This document shows, piece after piece, positions 1-11,383 of a stretch of 48,639 nucleotides of DNA. Every line of letters starts with the position of its first letter. The first letter of the stretch is position 1. The notes under the pieces are model-generated. The model worked only from the letters and a program-made list of their open reading frames with translations. It was not told the origin of the DNA and ran no database searches. The stretch lies in NCBI GenBank assembly GCA_947260025.1, contig CAMYON010000015.1, positions 1 to 48,639 of the forward strand. Direction: 5' to 3'. Source of the stretch: an uncultured Gammaproteobacteria bacterium (GTDB taxonomy: Bacteria; Pseudomonadota; Gammaproteobacteria; GCA-001735895). A program made the translations under genes and the position numbers.

Positions 1-645
1 GATCGTGGTTCCCTTGTAGGTAAACTCGGTAACCACGGCGTTATCGACGACCTTGTCGACGCCGCCGCCCTGCGTCGTGAAGGGCGACAGGTTGACGCCG
101 AACTGCGGGCCGCCATCGGTGCCCAGGGCGGTCACCACGTTACCCGCCGCCACTTCGAACGCATTCGAAGAGTGCAGGTCGTCCCTGGCGTCGGGCGCAT
201 CGTCGATAATGTTAATCGTTGCATTGGCCGAGGTCGTATCGCCGTCGCCGTCGACAATGGTGTAGTCGAAATCGAACACCGAGGGCGCCAGTCCATTCGG
301 CGCGCTAAGGGTGTAGGAGCCATCGGCAAAATTGAAGGTGAAAGTGCCATAGGCGAAACCGTCGTCGGTGCCCAGTTCGACCGTACTGCCGCTGACCACC
401 ACGGTGGCCGCCAGGGCCGCCGGAACGGTTATCGTGCTGCCGTCGTAACTGAAGGTATAATCGGTACCGCCAATATCGGTGGTGAACGATTGAACATAGC
501 CACCATCGGCGCCAAACAGAACGTTCGACACCGAGCCGTTGGCGGTTATATTGCCACCAAACGCGGTCGGCACGGTTGACAGTAACTCTGACTCGAGTTC
601 GGACACGTCGGTGACGATCAAGGCCTCGTCCACGGTGCCGCCGCC
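1..645 (-). CDS. lapA: Giant Lap-type adhesin, C-terminal part (frame 3, partial, runs off left edge)
   Basis: This minus-strand frame is open, with no stop, from about position 645 to the window edge. It continues the adhesin whose VWA domain lies just upstream. It reads through the end of the VWA fold ([20 protein letters not shown]), then a beta-rich domain with glycine/aspartate turns ([17 protein letters not shown]). That is a VCBS/cadherin-like pattern of the kind that precedes the type I secretion signal in LapA/BapA adhesins. The frame differs from the 618-6962 frame by one base: the sequence has GGCGGCGGC where GGCGGGCGGC would join the two parts. The C-terminal secretion signal and any RTX repeats must lie beyond position 1. 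I place the boundary at 645 because the frame change falls within 639-647; a gene caller might start at the GTG at 633. Confidence 0.75.
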
Positions 646-3600
646 GGAATGTAGTTCAGGTCGGACAGATCACCCGGCAAGCTCGAGCCGATACCAACTG
701 AATAGGAGTCCACCGAGTTGCTGTTTGCAAATTCGATGTAGCCGCTGCCGATAGGGGAGGTGCCGGCATTGGCTTCGCCGTCAGAAATAAAGTAGGAAAT
801 ATTCTGCACGTCGTCGGTGGGATTCTGGGCTGCCAGATCAGTCGTCAATTGCGTCTGAATCTCATCGGTCGCGTCGACATAGTTGGTGCCGCCGCCCGGG
901 GTAACGCCGGTCAGGGCCGTCTCGAAGTCGGTAAAATTATCGTAGGTACCGACGAAGCTCGCATTCGAATTAAACGTGATCAGCGTTACTTCGACCTGGG
1001 TGGACTGGTTGAAGTACTCCGCGCCCAGTGCGGACAGCGACTGCTTGGCAATATCCATGCGCGTCGGTTCGCTCGCGGGCGGCGAAGTGCTGCCGGTGAC
1101 CGAGCCCCAGCCCATGCTGCCGGAATCGTCCAGGGTAAAGATAATGTTGAATACTTTTTCTTCGGATTCAGGCACATCCTGGACCACATCGTTCGCGATC
1201 GGCGCGTCGTCGATGATCGAGATCGTCAGGCTGTCGCTGTAACCGATGCCATTGGTGAAATTATAGGTAAAAACCTCATCCACGTCGGCGCTGCTGCTGT
1301 CGGCCGTGTTCAACTGGTAGACATAGTCGCCCGCGGAAAATCCCGGGGTACCGTTATCCGCGTATACGGTCAAGGTTCCGAGCGCGGTCGTCGCGGTTAT
1401 AACGCCGCCGACCGGGGTGAAACTGGAGGCGCCGAAATCGATGCTGTCGATGCTGTTACCGGCGTTACCGTCGTTGGCAAACAGGTTGCCTGTCACCTGG
1501 GCCGAACCCGTACCGGTGCCCCCGGTTAGCCCACTTTCGTAAACCGTTGCAAAATCGGGATTGGTAGCACCCACGGTGATCGTGGTGTTACCGGTCGTAA
1601 CCAGCTGGCCGTCGTCCACCGTGTAGGAAAAGGTGCCGCTGCCCTGGGCCGCGCCAGAGTCGAACTCCAGCGAGGTCAGTTCGGCGAGCGACAGGGTCTG
1701 TCCCAGGGTAAGTGGCGTCCCGTCAGCCAGGGTGACGACACCCACCGCGCCGGGTAATGCTGTTACCGTGATGACCAGGGTGCTGTCGTCGCTATCGACA
1801 TCGGTCGGTGCCGTGATGCCGAGGCTGTTGTTCTGACTGCTTTCAAGCGTGTAGGCATCGTTGTCGAATACATCGGGTGCATCGTTGACTGCGGTTATCG
1901 ACAGGGTGCCGGCATCCGCGCCAAACAGGTTCGCGTAACTTTGATCGAATGCTTCGATCGTGATGTTGCGAACCGAGGTGCTCGGATTGTCGGAACTGTT
2001 TTGATAGGTGATTGAATCCAGAACCGTTTCATACTCGTTAATATCAGCACCACCGGTTAGTGTTAGCTCCCAGCTAGACCCGGTAGTGACGACACTGGCC
2101 ACCACACTGGTTCCTGCTGTCAGGTAGCTAACAACGTCCTGCGAGCCAATGTATCCATCCACGGTCACAACGACCGAAGACAGGTTGCTGCTGTCTACAT
2201 CGGTAATGGTAACGCCTGACATCAACGAAACCGGCGCATCGTTTTCGGTGTATGCGCTATCGGGTACATTGCTAACTACCGGGGGATTGACGACAACGGT
2301 ACTGACGTCAACCGATACCGATGCGGTATCGGTTTCACCGTCATCGTCGATCAGGGTGTAGTTGAAACCGGCGGTACCGGTATAACCGCCGTTCGGGGTG
2401 AAAGTGAAATCGCCACTGTTCGAATCGTATACCACGGTGCCGTTGGTCCCGCTAAAGCTGTAGATACCCGAACCGAGGTCGGTGTAACCCGTAACGTCGA
2501 CAACGGCATTGTCGACCAGCGTGTCGTTGGCCAGCGCGTTAGTAATTACCAACGGTGTATCGACGGTAGTGATGTAACTATCGTCGACCGCAACAGGTGC
2601 GCCATTATCGGCGCCTATGGTTCCGATGCCCTGGATACCGCCGCTGATAACATGCGCCGCGGCATCGAAGTTAACGGTCTGATTAAAGTTGGTCAGATCG
2701 AGAGACAGTGTTTCATCGCCTTCGAACACTTCGGCATCGCTGTTAACGGTAACGGTGACGGTAGTCGAGGTATTGCCTGCCGTGATCGTTCCCACGGTGC
2801 TCGAGATGCCGACAAAGTCACTGCCTGCGAGCGCGCTGATATCGGCTGTCTGGTAGTCAAAGGTCAAATCGCTGGCCAGCGTCTGATCGATTGCAATAGT
2901 AAACGTCAACGCGGTGGTGCCTGCCGCGGGCTCCTGTACGGATACGTCGGTAATACTGACCGTGGGCAGGGTGTTTATGGTGACATCGGTGGTCGCGGTA
3001 TTGCTGTTGTTTAATCCGTCGGTAACAACCACGTCGATGCTGCGATTTGCGTTGACGGTCGAGCCGTCATTGGAGAACTGGATCGCCCGAATTGCATCCT
3101 GGTAATCAGACAATGACGCCGAACCCGAGAGGGTAATGGTGCCGGATGCCGGATCGTAGGCGCTGGCGATAATACCAGGCGGGATTGCGCCCACCGTCAG
3201 TAAATCGCCACTTTCAACACCGTTAATGGTAACCGTCGCACCTACGAGACTGGTGTCTTCGGGATCGGTAATGTCGATATCGATATCGGCAATGAAAGCT
3301 GCGCTTCCACCTTCCGTAAAAGAGACTGCATAGTCGCTACCGGCAGCCGAGCTATCGTTGCTATCCAGATCTATCGTCGGTGCCAGGTTGACGCTATAGT
3401 TTTCGGTATCGGTGACCGGTGCGGCGATATTACCAGCGGCATCTGTTGCGACGAAGGACGCGTCGATGGTGCTATCTACGTCAGCCGCCAGGTCGCTACC
3501 GGCCACGTCGATGCTGAAGCTACCGTCGGCGAGTACGCCACCGGTAGACGCCACGCCATTGACCGTCAGGGTAACGATGTCTCCCGCCCGGAAATCGCCC

Positions 3601-6600
3601 GCGACGTTACCGTTTACGGCAACCGTGCCACCGGCCTCGGCGGCGTTGACGATGTCGTCGGCCGTGATGTTGGCATCCAGGTTAATGGTCGCGGCCGCGG
3701 TCGTATCGACACTGTAAGCCTCGGAATCGGTCACCGGTGCGGCGGTGTTGCCAGCGGCATCGGTTGCGACGAAGGACGCGTCGATGGTGCTATTGGAATC
3801 GGCAACCAGGTCGCTACCGGCCACGTCGACGCTAAAGCTGCCGTCGGCGAGCACGCCACCGGTAGACGCCACGCCATTGACCGTCAAGGTGATGATGTCA
3901 CCCGCCTGGAAATCTCCCGCGACGTTGCCGGTTATGGCAACCGGGCCACCGGCCTCGGCGGCGTTGACGATGTCGTCGGCCGTAATGTTGGCATCGAGGG
4001 TAATGGTCGCAATCGCGGTCAGGTCGACCGTATGGGTCGATGTTACGGTCGCGCTGAACGGATTACCGGCAACATCACTACCGGTAACGGTAGCATCGAG
4101 CGTGGTATCAGCTGCGAGATCGCTGCCCGGCACTGCAATCGAAAAGGTGTTGCCCGCGTTTACGGTACCGGTATAGGTGTTGCCGTTGATCGCGAGACTG
4201 ATGCTGTCGCCAGGTGATGCGTCGCCACCTACCGTGCCGGTCACGTTGACCGGACCACCGGCTTCTGCAGCATTGAGTACGTCATCAGGGGTTATGTTAT
4301 CGACGCTGATAGTCGCACTCGCCGAGGTATCGACCGTATGGGTCGAGGTTACGGTCGCAGTAAACGGATTACCGGCCAGATCGTTGCCGGTGACGCTGGC
4401 GTCGAGCGTGGTATCGGCGGCCAGGTCGCTACCGGGTACCGCGATAGAAAAGGTTAATCCGGCGGTAACGGTGCCGGAATAGCTATTACCGTTGATATCG
4501 AGGCTGACGCTATCGCCAGGCGATGCATCGCCCCCGACGGTACCGGTGATGTTGACCGGGCCACCGGCCTCGGCCGCGTTGACGATATCGTCTGCGGTAA
4601 TCGAATCGACCGTAATCGTCGCGCTGGCGGCCAGGTCGACCGTGTGAGTCGAGGTTACGGTCGCAGTAAACGGATTACCGGCCGGATCGTTGCCGGTGAC
4701 GGTGGCGTCGAGCGAGGTATCGGTCGCCAGGTCGCTGCCAGGTACGCCGATACTGAAGGTTAATCCAGCAGTAACGGTGCCAGTATAGGTGTTGCCGTTG
4801 ATATCGAGGCTGACGCTGTCACCCACGGCGGCGTCACCACCTACCGTGCCAGTCACGTTGACCGGGCCACCCGACTCGGTGGCGTTGAGGACATCGTCCG
4901 CGGTAATGTTATCGACGCTGATAGTCGCACTCGCCGAGGTGTCCACGCTATGTGTCGACGTGGTGGCCGCACTAAATGGGTTGCCGGCCACGTCGTTGCC
5001 GCTGACGGTGGCGTTGAGCGTGGTATCAGCGGCCAGGTCACTACCGGATACCGCGATAGAGAAATTGTTGCCGGCGCCAACGCTACCGGTGTAGATGTTA
5101 CCGTTGATATCAATTGTCACGGTATCGCCAGGCGTGGCGTCGCCCCCGACGGTGCCAGTGACATTAACCGATGCACCGGCTTCGGCCGCGTTGATTACGT
5201 CGTCCGCGGTAATTGAGTCCACCGTAATCGTCGCGCTGGCGGCCAGGTCGACCGTATGGGTCGAGGTTACGGTCGCAGAAAACGGATTACCGGCCACATC
5301 GCTACCGGTAACGGTAGCATCGAGCGTGGTGTCGGCCGCGAGGTCGCTGCCGGGTATGGCAATACTGAAGGTATTGCCGGCGCCGACGGTGCCGGTATAG
5401 GTATTGCCGTTGATATCGAGACTGACGCTGTCGCCGGGTGTGGCATCGCCACCAACCGTGCCAGTCACGCTGACCGGGCCACCGGCTTCGGCGGCGTTGA
5501 CGATGTCGTCGGCCGTAATCGAATCGACCGTGATCGTGGCACTGGCGGTCAGGTCGACACTGTGCGTCGACGTGGTGGTGGCACTGAATGGATTGCCCGC
5601 CAGATCACTACCGGTGACGGTAGCATCGAGCGTGGTATCGGCCGCGAGATCGCTACCCGGTACGGCAATAGTGAAAGTGTTACCGGCACCGACGGTGCCG
5701 GTATAGGTATTGCCGTTGATATCGAGACTGACGCTGTCGCCAGGTGACGCATCACCGCCAATCGTACCGGTGATATTGACCGGGCCACCGGCTTCGGCGG
5801 CGTTGACGATGTCGTCGGCCGTAATCGAATCGACCGTGATCGTGGCACTGGCAGTCAGGTCGACACTATGGGTCGAGGTTACGGTCGCGGTGAACGGATT
5901 ACCCGCGATGTCGTTACCGCTAACGCTGGCATCGAGTGTGGTATCGGCCGCGAGGTCGCTGCCGGGCACCGCAATCGAGAAGGTATTGCCCGCGCCGACG
6001 GTGCCGGTGTGGGTATTGCCGTTGATATCCAGGCTGACACTGTCGCCGGGTGTGGCATCGCCCCCAACGGTGCCGGTCACGTTGACCGGGCCACCGGCCT
6101 CGGCGGCGTTGACGATATCGTCGACCGTAATCGAATCGACCGTGATCGTGGCACTCGCCGAGGTATCCACGCTGTGCGTGGAGGTGGTGGAGGCGCTGAA
6201 CGGGTTGCCGGCGCCATCGTTACCGCTGACGCTGGCATCGAGCGCGGTGTCGGCCGCGAGGTCGACGCCGGGAACCGCAATACTGAAAGTGTTGCCCGCA
6301 CCGACGGTACCCGTATAGTTGTTGCCGTTGATATCGAGGCTGACGCTATCGCCAGGCGTTGCGTCGCCACCGACGGTACCGGTTACGTTAACCGGGCCAC
6401 TGGCCTCGGCGGCGTTGAGTACGTCGTCCGCGGTGATGTTATCGACGCTAATGGTCGCACTCGCCGAAGTGTCGACTGTATGCGTCGAGGTTACGGTCGC
6501 GGTGAACGGATTACCCGCCACGTCGTTGCCGCTAACGGTGGCATCGAGCGTGGTATCGGCTGCGAGATCGCTGCCCGGAACGGCAATCGAAAAGGTGTTG

Positions 6601-6962
6601 CCCGCACCGACGGTGCCGGTATAGATATTGCCGTTGATATCAAGACTGACGCTGTCTCCAGGCGTTGCGTCGCCACCGACGGTACCGGTTACGTTGACCG
6701 GGCCACTGGCCTCGGCGGCGTTGAGTACGTCATCAGCGGTGATGTTGTCGACGCTGATGGTCGCACTCGCCGAGGCATCCACGCTGTGGCTCGAGGTCGT
6801 GGTCGCGCTGAACGGGTTGCCGGCGACATCGTTGCCGGTAACGGTGGCGTCGAGCGTGGTATCGAGCGCCAGGTCAGAAGGTATTGCCGGCGCCGACGGT
6901 GCCGGTGTAGGTGTTGCCATCGATATCGAGACTAACGCTGTCGCCAGGTGACGCATCGCCAC
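618..6962 (-). CDS. lapA: Giant Lap-type adhesin, middle part: Ig-like repeats, cadherin/Calx-beta domains and VWA domain (frame 2)
   Basis: This open frame of about 2,100 codons is the continuation of the adhesin starting at 11241. The first ~25 residues of the computed ORF are out of frame with the repeats; true homology resumes near 6880 ([15 protein letters not shown]). In order it holds nine more standard Ig-like repeats of ~102 residues, each with a [14 protein letters not shown] core. Two variant repeats follow (DANITADD..., GNVAGDFxAGD), then cadherin-like domains, a Calx-beta-like segment ([12 protein letters not shown]) and a tandem cadherin-like domain ([19 protein letters not shown]). 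Last comes a VWA domain with the MIDAS motif DDSGSMGWG. It stops at 618 because of a one-base frame change near 645. These domains are extracellular in LapA-type adhesins: the repeats extend the protein and the VWA domain is a candidate ligand- or surface-binding tip. It may be a real pseudogene, a phase-variable gene or a sequencing error. Confidence 0.85.
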   Translation of the reverse strand: MAMRHLATALVSISMATPTPAPSAPAIPSDLALDTTLDATVTGNDVAGNPFSATTTSSHSVDASASATISVDNITADDVLNAAEASGPVNVTGTVGGDATPGDSVSLDINGNIYTGTVGAGNTFSIAVPGSDLAADTTLDATVSGNDVAGNPFTATVTSTHTVDTSASATISVDNITADDVLNAAEASGPVNVTGTVGGDATPGDSVSLDINGNNYTGTVGAGNTFSIAVPGVDLAADTALDASVSGNDGAGNPFSASTTSTHSVDTSASATITVDSITVDDIVNAAEAGGPVNVTGTVGGDATPGDSVSLDINGNTHTGTVGAGNTFSIAVPGSDLAADTTLDASVSGNDIAGNPFTATVTSTHSVDLTASATITVDSITADDIVNAAEAGGPVNITGTIGGDASPGDSVSLDINGNTYTGTVGAGNTFTIAVPGSDLAADTTLDATVTGSDLAGNPFSATTTSTHSVDLTASATITVDSITADDIVNAAEAGGPVSVTGTVGGDATPGDSVSLDINGNTYTGTVGAGNTFSIAIPGSDLAADTTLDATVTGSDVAGNPFSATVTSTHTVDLAASATITVDSITADDVINAAEAGASVNVTGTVGGDATPGDTVTIDINGNIYTGSVGAGNNFSIAVSGSDLAADTTLNATVSGNDVAGNPFSAATTSTHSVDTSASATISVDNITADDVLNATESGGPVNVTGTVGGDAAVGDSVSLDINGNTYTGTVTAGLTFSIGVPGSDLATDTSLDATVTGNDPAGNPFTATVTSTHTVDLAASATITVDSITADDIVNAAEAGGPVNITGTVGGDASPGDSVSLDINGNSYSGTVTAGLTFSIAVPGSDLAADTTLDASVTGNDLAGNPFTATVTSTHTVDTSASATISVDNITPDDVLNAAEAGGPVNVTGTVGGDASPGDSISLAINGNTYTGTVNAGNTFSIAVPGSDLAADTTLDATVTGSDVAGNPFSATVTSTHTVDLTAIATITLDANITADDIVNAAEAGGPVAITGNVAGDFQAGDIITLTVNGVASTGGVLADGSFSVDVAGSDLVADSNSTIDASFVATDAAGNTAAPVTDSEAYSVDTTAAATINLDANITADDIVNAAEAGGTVAVNGNVAGDFRAGDIVTLTVNGVASTGGVLADGSFSIDVAGSDLAADVDSTIDASFVATDAAGNIAAPVTDTENYSVNLAPTIDLDSNDSSAAGSDYAVSFTEGGSAAFIADIDIDITDPEDTSLVGATVTINGVESGDLLTVGAIPPGIIASAYDPASGTITLSGSASLSDYQDAIRAIQFSNDGSTVNANRSIDVVVTDGLNNSNTATTDVTINTLPTVSITDVSVQEPAAGTTALTFTIAIDQTLASDLTFDYQTADISALAGSDFVGISSTVGTITAGNTSTTVTVTVNSDAEVFEGDETLSLDLTNFNQTVNFDAAAHVISGGIQGIGTIGADNGAPVAVDDSYITTVDTPLVITNALANDTLVDNAVVDVTGYTDLGSGIYSFSGTNGTVVYDSNSGDFTFTPNGGYTGTAGFNYTLIDDDGETDTASVSVDVSTVVVNPPVVSNVPDSAYTENDAPVSLMSGVTITDVDSSNLSSVVVTVDGYIGSQDVVSYLTAGTSVVASVVTTGSSWELTLTGGADINEYETVLDSITYQNSSDNPSTSVRNITIEAFDQSYANLFGADAGTLSITAVNDAPDVFDNDAYTLESSQNNSLGITAPTDVDSDDSTLVITVTALPGAVGVVTLADGTPLTLGQTLSLAELTSLEFDSGAAQGSGTFSYTVDDGQLVTTGNTTITVGATNPDFATVYESGLTGGTGTGSAQVTGNLFANDGNAGNSIDSIDFGASSFTPVGGVITATTALGTLTVYADNGTPGFSAGDYVYQLNTADSSSADVDEVFTYNFTNGIGYSDSLTISIIDDAPIANDVVQDVPESEEKVFNIIFTLDDSGSMGWGSVTGSTSPPASEPTRMDIAKQSLSALGAEYFNQSTQVEVTLITFNSNASFVGTYDNFTDFETALTGVTPGGGTNYVDATDEIQTQLTTDLAAQNPTDDVQNISYFISDGEANAGTSPIGSGYIEFANSNSVDSYSVGIGSSLPGDLSDLNYIPAAAPWTRP

Positions 6963-9900
6963 CGACGGTGCCGGTCACGTTGACGGGACCACCAGCCTCG
7001 GCGGCGTTGAGCACGTCGTCGGCGGTAATCGGATCAACCGAAATCGTCGCGTTCGCCGACAGATCGACACTGTGGGTCGAGGTCGTGGTCGCGCTGAACG
7101 GGTTGCCGGCGCCGTCAAAGCCGATAACAGTGGCATCGAAGCTGTTGTCGGCCGCGAGATCGCTGCCAGCAACGGTAATCGAGAAGACATTGCCGGCAGC
7201 AACGGTACCGGTGTAGGTGGTGCCGTTGACATCGAAACTGACGGTGTCGCCAGGCGATGCGTCACCACCGACGTCGCCGGTAACGTCTATCGTGGCGCCG
7301 GATTCGCTGGCATTGATGACGTCGTCGACGGTGATCGGATCTACACTGATGGTTGCGGATGCCACGGTGTCGACGGTGTGAATCGAAGTCGTGGTCGCAG
7401 TGAACGGATTACCGGCGCCATCGTTGCCCGATACCGTTGCGTCAAGCGTGCTATCTGCGGCGAGATCGCTACCCGGAACCGAGATGCTGTATACGTTACC
7501 CGCACCGACAGTGCCGGTGTAAGTGTTGCCATTCACCTCCAGACTCACGCTGTCGCCGACGGCAGCGTCGCCACCGACTGTACCCGTGACGTTAATCGGT
7601 CCGCCGGCCTCCGCGGCATTGACGATATCGTCTGCAGTAATTGGATCGACACTGATGGTCGCTGCAGCGCTGGTATCAACGCTGTGCGTAGAAGTTGTGG
7701 TCGCGCTGAACGGATTACCGGCGCCGTCGGTGCCGCTGACGGTGGCATCGAAACTGGTGTCGGCGCTGAGATCGCTACCCGCGACGGCAATCGAGAAGGT
7801 GTTGCCCGCGACGACCGTGCCGGAGTAGGTAGTGCCATTGACATCGAAACTGACGGCGTCGCCAGGCGACGCGGCGCCGGTCACGGTACCCGTAACGTTG
7901 ACGTTGCCGGAAGCTTCAGCCGCATTCAGGATATCGTCCGCAGTGATGTTGTCGACGGCGATACCGGCAGTAGAACCCAGCGACACGCTATGGGTCGATG
8001 TGGTGGTGGCAGTAAACGGATTCCCCGCGGCGTCGCTGCCGCTGACGGTGACATCGAAGCTGGTGTCGACGGCGAGATCGCTACCCGCTACCGCAATCGA
8101 GAAGGTATTACCCGCGACCACGGTGCCGGAATAGGTAGTGCCGTTGACATCAAAACTGATGCTATCGCCGGGGCTTGCATCGCCGCCGACCGAACCGGTG
8201 ACATTGACGGTGCCTGCAGCCTCTGCCGCGTTGATGATGTCATCGGCGGTAATGTTATCGACGCTGATGGTGGCACTGGCAGTCGTATCCACGGCATGAG
8301 TGGAGATAGTACTGGCGCTGAACGGATTACCGGCGGCATCGTTGCCGCTGACGCTGGCATCGATGGTAGTGTCGTTAGCCAGGTCCAAACCGGGTACCGA
8401 AATCGAGAAACTGTTATCCGCAGCAACGTTTCCGCTGTAGGTGTTGCCGTTGACGACAAGGCTGACCGTGTCACCGATCGAGGCGTCGCCTCCGACCGAT
8501 CCGGTAATATCGACCGATCCCGCTGCTTCGGCGGCATTGACGATATCGTCGGCCGTAACCGGATCGACAGTAATGGTAGCCGTCGCCGAGAGGTCGACGC
8601 TATGGGTCGAGGTCGTGGTGGCGCTAAACGGATTACCGGCAACGTCGCTGCCGCTGACGGTGGCGTCGAAGCTGGTATCGTCGGCGAGGTCGCTACCCGC
8701 GACCGCAATCGAGAAGATATTACCCGCGACCACGGTGCCGGAGTAGGTAGTGCCGTTGACATCAAAACTGATGCTATCGCCGGGGCTTGCATCGCCGCCG
8801 ACCGAACCGGTAACGTCGATCGTGGCCCCGGCTTCGACGGCGTTGATAACGTCGTCCGCGGTGATCGGATCGACCGATATCGTCGCGCTGGCAGACAGGT
8901 CGACGCTGTGGGTCGACGTGGTGGTCGCGCTAAACGGATTACCGGCAACGTCGCTGCCGCTGACGGTGGCGTCGAAACTGGTATCGGCGGCGAGGTCGCT
9001 GCCGGGTACCGCGATACTGAAAGTGTTACCCGCACCGACGGTACCGGTATAGGTGGTGCCACTGATATCGAGACTAACACTGTCACCCGGGGCGGCATCG
9101 CCGCCGACCGAGCCGGTGACGTCGATCGTGGCCCCGGCTTCGACGGCGTTGACGACGTCGTCGGCGGTAATCGGATCGACCGATATCGTCGCGCTGGCAG
9201 ACAGGTCGACGCTGTGGGTCGAGGTGGTGGTCGCGCTAAACGGATTACCGGCAACGTCGCTGCCGCTGACGGTGGCGTCGAAACTGGTATCGGCGGCAAG
9301 GTCGCTACCGGTTGCCGCGATACTGAAAGTGTTACCCGCACCGACGGTACCGGTATAGGTAGTGCCATTGATATCGAGACTAACACTGTCACCCGGGGCG
9401 GCATCGCCGCCGACCGAACCGGTGACGTCGATCGTGGCCCCGGCTTCGACGGCGTTGACAACGTCGTCCGCGGTAATCGGATCGACTGCGATGGTAGCGT
9501 TGGCGCTGGTATCGACGTTGTGGGTCGAAGTCGTGGTCGAGCTAAACGGATTACCAGCACCGTCGTTACCTGACACCGTTGCGTCCAGGGTAGTGTCGGC
9601 GGCCAGATCGCTACCAGGAACCGGGATGGAAAAAACATTGCCGACCAGTACCGTGCCGGTAAAACTGCTGCCGTTAACATCGAGACTGACGCTGTCACCG
9701 ACCGAGGCGTCGCCGCCGACCGTGCCGGTCACGTTAACCGAGCCACCGGCTTCGGAGGCATTAATGACGTCGTCGGCGGTAATCGGGTCGACCGCGATGG
9801 TTGCGTTGGCGCTGGTATCGACGCTGTGGGTCGAAGTCGTGGTCGCGCTGAACGGGTTACCGACGGCATCGCTGCCGCTGACGGTGGCGTCGAAACTGGT

Positions 9901-10700
9901 ATCGGCCGCGAGATCGCTACCGGCGACCGCGATCGAAAAGCTGTTACCCGCACCGACGGTACCGGCATAGCTGGTGCCGTTGATATCGAAGCTGACGCTG
10001 TCACCGACCGAGGCGTCGCCGCCAACGGTACCGGTGACATCGATCGAGCCACCGGCCTCGGCGGCGTTGACGATGTCGTCGGCGGTGATCGGGTCGACGC
10101 TGATGCTGGCCGTCGAAGTCGTTGCGGCGCTAAAAGAATTCCCCGCGACATCCGAGCCAACCACGGTTGCACTCACGGTGGTATCGGCCACCAGGTCGCC
10201 ACCGGGTACCGTAATCGAGAAGCTGTTGCCGGCACCGACGGTGCCGCTATAGTTGTTACCGTTAACGGTGAGCGTGACGGTGTCTCCACTCGCGGCATCG
10301 CCGCCGACCGAACCGGTGACATTGATCGTGGCGCTGGCTTCGACCGCGTTGACGATATCGTCGGCGGTGATCGGATCGATGTCGATGGTCGCAGCGGCCA
10401 CGGTATCGACGCTATGCGTCGAAGTTGTGCTAGCACTATAGGGTATACCCGAGGCATCGGTTCCGGATACGCTCGCAACCACGGTGGTATCGGCCGCCAG
10501 GTCGCCACCGGCTACCGCGATCGAGAAGCTGTTGCCGGCGCCGACGGTGCCGCTATAGTTGTTACCGTTAACATCCAGATTGACGCTATCGCCGCTCGCG
10601 GCATCGCCACCGACGGTACCGGTGACGTTGATTGTGGCGCCGGATTCGATCGCGTTAACCATATCGTCGGTGGTAATGTTGTCGACCGAAATCGACGCTA
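3400..10700 (-). repeat. Tandem array of ~24 Ig-like-domain repeats, period ~306 bp
   Basis: The adhesin coding region is built of about 24 head-to-tail units of 303-309 bp, each encoding one ~102-residue beta-sandwich repeat. Conserved landmarks per unit are TADDxxNAAEAG, [40 protein letters not shown] and [18 protein letters not shown]. Thirteen units lie in the N-terminal frame and eleven in the next. The last two (about 3400-4020) are divergent, with a longer DANITADD start and an AGDFxAGD core. Some neighbours are nearly identical at the DNA level, for example around 8750-9360. Such an array is prone to recombination and to assembly collapse. Confidence 0.92.
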
Positions 10701-11241
10701 TCGTTGTCGAGGCGGGAGCAGTGGGCGTTGCCGTGGGGGCTTCTTCGTCGGACTGCGTTGCGAGCAGCAAGTCGTCATCGTCGAGAGCCAGCTGGTCGTT
10801 AGCCGCGCTTGCGTCGAAGCCCAACGGTGTGCCACGGGTTTCGACGATACCCTCGTCGCCATCGCGCGAATAGATGGAAGCGCTATGCAGCGCATCGCCT
10901 GAGTCGCCTGCGGCACCAGCCGCGGTCGCTTCCAGTTCGGCCAGATCGATTCCTTCGACAATCAAACTCTGCAGTTCGGCTAATTGGTCGGCGCGAGCAT
11001 CGGGGTAGGCGTCAAGGCTGGCGAATACCGACTCGTCGAGCAATATCTCGGTATTCTCGCCGAGCTGCAGCTTCTGCCCGTTGTGAAACTCGAGCACGAT
11101 GTCGGTATTGACCCCGGTGGTCAGTATATCGCCTTCGTGGATCTGGTCGCCGATACTGAGGACCCGGATAACGCCATCGACGCCGCGAACCTGTGCGTCA
11201 CCGACCAGGTCAGCGACATAACCAATACTTTTAGTAGCCAT
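6874..11241 (-). CDS. lapA: Giant Lap-type adhesin, N-terminal part: retention module plus Ig-like repeats (frame 1)
   Basis: This is the N-terminus of a type I-secreted biofilm adhesin. Residues 1-110 ([20 protein letters not shown]...) match the LapA retention module, which folds in the periplasm and plugs the secretion channel so the adhesin stays on the surface. A TAAG sequence at residues 106-109 matches the di-alanine site cut by LapG in Pseudomonas LapA. An acidic, Thr/Pro/Ala-rich linker runs to about residue 180. Thirteen Ig-like repeats of ~102 residues follow, the last one cut short. The frame is lost at about 6880, where about 20 bases present in every other repeat are missing. 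Homology resumes in the next ORF (618-6962). The whole protein would exceed 3,700 residues. The ATG at 11241 is the natural start, but I see only a weak ribosome-binding site. Upstream on the same strand are luxR, lapC and lapB. Confidence 0.9.
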   Translation of the reverse strand: MATKSIGYVADLVGDAQVRGVDGVIRVLSIGDQIHEGDILTTGVNTDIVLEFHNGQKLQLGENTEILLDESVFASLDAYPDARADQLAELQSLIVEGIDLAELEATAAGAAGDSGDALHSASIYSRDGDEGIVETRGTPLGFDASAANDQLALDDDDLLLATQSDEEAPTATPTAPASTTIASISVDNITTDDMVNAIESGATINVTGTVGGDAASGDSVNLDVNGNNYSGTVGAGNSFSIAVAGGDLAADTTVVASVSGTDASGIPYSASTTSTHSVDTVAAATIDIDPITADDIVNAVEASATINVTGSVGGDAASGDTVTLTVNGNNYSGTVGAGNSFSITVPGGDLVADTTVSATVVGSDVAGNSFSAATTSTASISVDPITADDIVNAAEAGGSIDVTGTVGGDASVGDSVSFDINGTSYAGTVGAGNSFSIAVAGSDLAADTSFDATVSGSDAVGNPFSATTTSTHSVDTSANATIAVDPITADDVINASEAGGSVNVTGTVGGDASVGDSVSLDVNGSSFTGTVLVGNVFSIPVPGSDLAADTTLDATVSGNDGAGNPFSSTTTSTHNVDTSANATIAVDPITADDVVNAVEAGATIDVTGSVGGDAAPGDSVSLDINGTTYTGTVGAGNTFSIAATGSDLAADTSFDATVSGSDVAGNPFSATTTSTHSVDLSASATISVDPITADDVVNAVEAGATIDVTGSVGGDAAPGDSVSLDISGTTYTGTVGAGNTFSIAVPGSDLAADTSFDATVSGSDVAGNPFSATTTSTHSVDLSASATISVDPITADDVINAVEAGATIDVTGSVGGDASPGDSISFDVNGTTYSGTVVAGNIFSIAVAGSDLADDTSFDATVSGSDVAGNPFSATTTSTHSVDLSATATITVDPVTADDIVNAAEAAGSVDITGSVGGDASIGDTVSLVVNGNTYSGNVAADNSFSISVPGLDLANDTTIDASVSGNDAAGNPFSASTISTHAVDTTASATISVDNITADDIINAAEAAGTVNVTGSVGGDASPGDSISFDVNGTTYSGTVVAGNTFSIAVAGSDLAVDTSFDVTVSGSDAAGNPFTATTTSTHSVSLGSTAGIAVDNITADDILNAAEASGNVNVTGTVTGAASPGDAVSFDVNGTTYSGTVVAGNTFSIAVAGSDLSADTSFDATVSGTDGAGNPFSATTTSTHSVDTSAAATISVDPITADDIVNAAEAGGPINVTGTVGGDAAVGDSVSLEVNGNTYTGTVGAGNVYSISVPGSDLAADSTLDATVSGNDGAGNPFTATTTSIHTVDTVASATISVDPITVDDVINASESGATIDVTGDVGGDASPGDTVSFDVNGTTYTGTVAAGNVFSITVAGSDLAADNSFDATVIGFDGAGNPFSATTTSTHSVDLSANATISVDPITADDVLNAAEAGGPVNVTGTVGGDASPGDSVSLDIDGNTYTGTVGAGNTF
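10915..10926 (-). other. Predicted LapG cleavage site (TAAG) in the adhesin retention module
   Basis: Residues 106-109 of the adhesin are Thr-Ala-Ala-Gly, encoded here. In Pseudomonas fluorescens LapA, LapG cuts between the two alanines of a TAAG motif at residues 107-110. The position and motif are nearly the same. The site falls right after the conserved N-terminal globule and before the flexible acidic linker, where a periplasmic protease could reach it. That it is cut by the LapG encoded at 17563-18219 is an inference. Confidence 0.8.
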
Positions 11242-11383
11242 ATTTCTGCAGAAAATTGAGTCGAGCAGTAAATATAGGAGAGAATTGCGACCTTCGTATC
11301 ATACGAAAGTCGTAGGTCGGTGAGACTTTCTCACCAGATTGAGAGCCAGGTCACATGGCCGGGCGCACAATATCAGCGGGGGT
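11242..11383 (-). promoter_or_regulatory. Adhesin upstream region with a 25-bp dyad and a hairpin
   Basis: This spacer lies between the luxR stop and the adhesin start. It contains the inverted repeat TTCGTAT-C-ATACGAA at 11293-11307. CGAC at 11288-11291 and GTCG at 11309-11312 extend it to a near-perfect 25-bp dyad. A second perfect inverted repeat, GGTGAGA-CTT-TCTCACC, occupies 11319-11335. On the minus strand a TATATT box (11271-11276) could serve as -10 with no good -35. The dyad would then overlap the -35 position, as expected for an activator- or repressor-controlled promoter. Neither hairpin is followed by a T-run, so an intrinsic terminator is unlikely. The function is inferred. Confidence 0.5.

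Noticed and set aside
7072-9573. An 833-codon open frame on the plus strand opposite the adhesin repeats, with many smaller plus-strand frames of 100 codons
   Set aside because: These recur with the 306-bp period, have composition typical of a reverse-strand shadow (rich in Arg, Gly, Asp), and lie antisense to a coherent repeat protein.
8088-9698. A 536-codon minus-strand frame inside the adhesin region
   Set aside because: It is another reading frame of the same repeats, rich in Pro/Ser/Arg/Thr with no domain, and the true adhesin frame covers the same bases.
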